From the NCBI RefSeq assembly GCF_014145395.1, contig NZ_JACHTE010000009.1:29075-93074 (forward strand): a stretch of 64,000 nucleotides of DNA, given 5' to 3'. Positions 63,191-64,000 of this stretch are shown one piece after another (position 1 is the first letter of the stretch; every line of letters begins with the position of its first letter). The position numbers and the translations under genes are program-made. The notes below the pieces were generated by a model. That model worked only from the letters and a program-made list of their open reading frames with translations, was not told the origin of the DNA and did not search any database. This DNA comes from Marilutibacter penaei. Its GTDB lineage: Bacteria; Pseudomonadota; Gammaproteobacteria; Xanthomonadales; Xanthomonadaceae.

Positions 63191-64000
63191 ATGTCCGCAT
63201 CCCGATTCGTCCACCTCCACCTGCACAGCGAATACTCGCTGGCCGACTCCACCGTCCGCATCGGCGAGCTGGTCAAGCGCAGCGTCGAGCTGGACCAGCC
63301 GGCGGTGGCGATCACCGACATCAACAATGTCTTTGCCGCGGTGAAGTTCTACCGCAAGGCCGAAGGCGCGGGCATCAAGCCGATCATCGGCGCCGACATC
63401 GGCCTGGCGGACGGCAACGAAGAGGCCTCGCGCCTGACCCTGCTCTGCCGCGACCGCGACGGCTACCTGACCCTGTCGCGCCTGCTCACGCGCGTCTGGA
63501 TGGAGGGCCACCGCCATGACAGCGTGGCAATGCGCCCGGAGTGGCTGCGCGAGGACAACGCCGGGCTGTTCGTGCTGGCCGGGCGCCACAGCCTGGCCGG
63601 ACGCCTGACGGTCGCCAGCAAACACGAGCACGCGGAAGCCTGGCTGGCCGACTGGCAGGGCGTGTTCGGCGAGCGCCTGCACCTGGAGTTGACCCGCGCC
63701 GGCCGCGACGGCGAGGAAGCCTTCAACGCCTTCGCCCTGCACGCCGCGTCCAAGCGCGGGTTGCCGGTGGTCGCCAGCAACGACGTGCGGTTCCTCGACC
63801 GCGATGGCTTCGAAGCGCACGAGGCCCGCGTCTGCATCGCCTCCGGCCGCGTCCTCGACGACCCGCGGCGGCCCCGGGACTACACCGCCGAGCAGTACCT
63901 GAAGTCGACGGACGAGATGCGCGCGCTGTTCCACGACGCGCCCGACGCGATCGACAACGCGGTCGCGCTGGCGATGCGCTGCAACGTCGAGATGAAGCTC
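63191..64000 (+). CDS. dnaE: DNA polymerase III subunit alpha, N-terminal part
   Basis: The first 270 residues of the replicative polymerase are visible. The PHP domain begins FVHLHLHSEYSLADS and continues with VAITDINNVFAAVKFY and KPIIGADIGL. The frame runs off the right edge before the polymerase aspartates. dnaE downstream of rnhB is the usual order, although about 4.5 kb of other genes intervene here. ATG 63191 gives the family N-terminus MSASRFVHLHLHSEYS. Confidence 0.95.
   Translation, partial: MSASRFVHLHLHSEYSLADSTVRIGELVKRSVELDQPAVAITDINNVFAAVKFYRKAEGAGIKPIIGADIGLADGNEEASRLTLLCRDRDGYLTLSRLLTRVWMEGHRHDSVAMRPEWLREDNAGLFVLAGRHSLAGRLTVASKHEHAEAWLADWQGVFGERLHLELTRAGRDGEEAFNAFALHAASKRGLPVVASNDVRFLDRDGFEAHEARVCIASGRVLDDPRRPRDYTAEQYLKSTDEMRALFHDAPDAIDNAVALAMRCNVEMKL

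Noticed and set aside
1-64000. Insertion sequences, prophage, CRISPR arrays, attachment sites
   Set aside because: No transposase, integrase, phage structural gene or regularly spaced direct repeat array was found; the only tRNA gene has no integrase or duplicated 3' end beside it.

Overview
The window is a GC-rich, densely packed chromosomal segment from a gammaproteobacterium of the Xanthomonadaceae (Lysobacterales), of the Lysobacter/Luteimonas type. The evidence is the gene order (xcs-type type II secretion cluster, pstSCAB-phoU, map-glnD-dapD-dapE, and the rpsB-tsf-pyrH-frr-uppS-cdsA-dxr-rseP-bamA-lpxD-fabZ-lpxA-lpxB-rnhB block), a TonB-dependent receptor paired with a lipoprotein, and many GTG/TTG starts with 4-base overlaps. 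No insertion sequence, prophage, integrase or CRISPR array was seen. The genus is inference.

Region 1 (1-22.2 kb) looks like a phosphate-acquisition island. It holds a beta-helix-like lipoprotein and a TonB-dependent receptor, a complete gspC-N type II secretion operon, an OprO/OprP-like phosphate-selective porin, and pstS-pstC-pstA-pstB-phoU. Pho-box-like direct repeats lie upstream of the lipoprotein, the porin and pstS, so PhoB control is the simplest reading. Together these genes could secrete phosphate-releasing enzymes, move the products across the outer membrane and import phosphate through Pst.

Region 2 (22.2-34.1 kb) starts with a three-gene RiPP metallophore locus: a secreted EF-hand precursor with six cysteines in EGxCG motifs, an MNIO (DUF692) maturase and a DUF2063 partner, behind a candidate ECF-sigma promoter. 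It continues with rnt, a gdx guanidinium exporter behind a guanidine-II riboswitch, rlmB-rnr, tRNA-Leu(CAG), rnk, parC and asnB. asnB is preceded by a 37-codon reading frame with four Asn codons within seven positions and by a terminator with a matching antiterminator: an apparent asparagine attenuator.

Region 3 (34.1-47.1 kb) carries a penicillin-acylase-family hydrolase, lysine/peptidoglycan precursor genes (dapE, dapD), an ArsC/Spx-like protein, glnD, map, rpsB-tsf, pyrH and a His-rich CDF metal transporter. Two copies of a roughly 106-bp palindromic element with covarying arms lie in intergenic gaps here.

Region 4 (47.1-64 kb) is the conserved envelope operon frr to rnhB (isoprenoid, phospholipid, outer-membrane assembly and lipid A synthesis). 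It is followed by about 4.5 kb of accessory genes between rnhB and dnaE: a lipoprotein, a CadC-like membrane regulator with TPRs, and two tandem YkvA-like proteins. The window ends inside dnaE.
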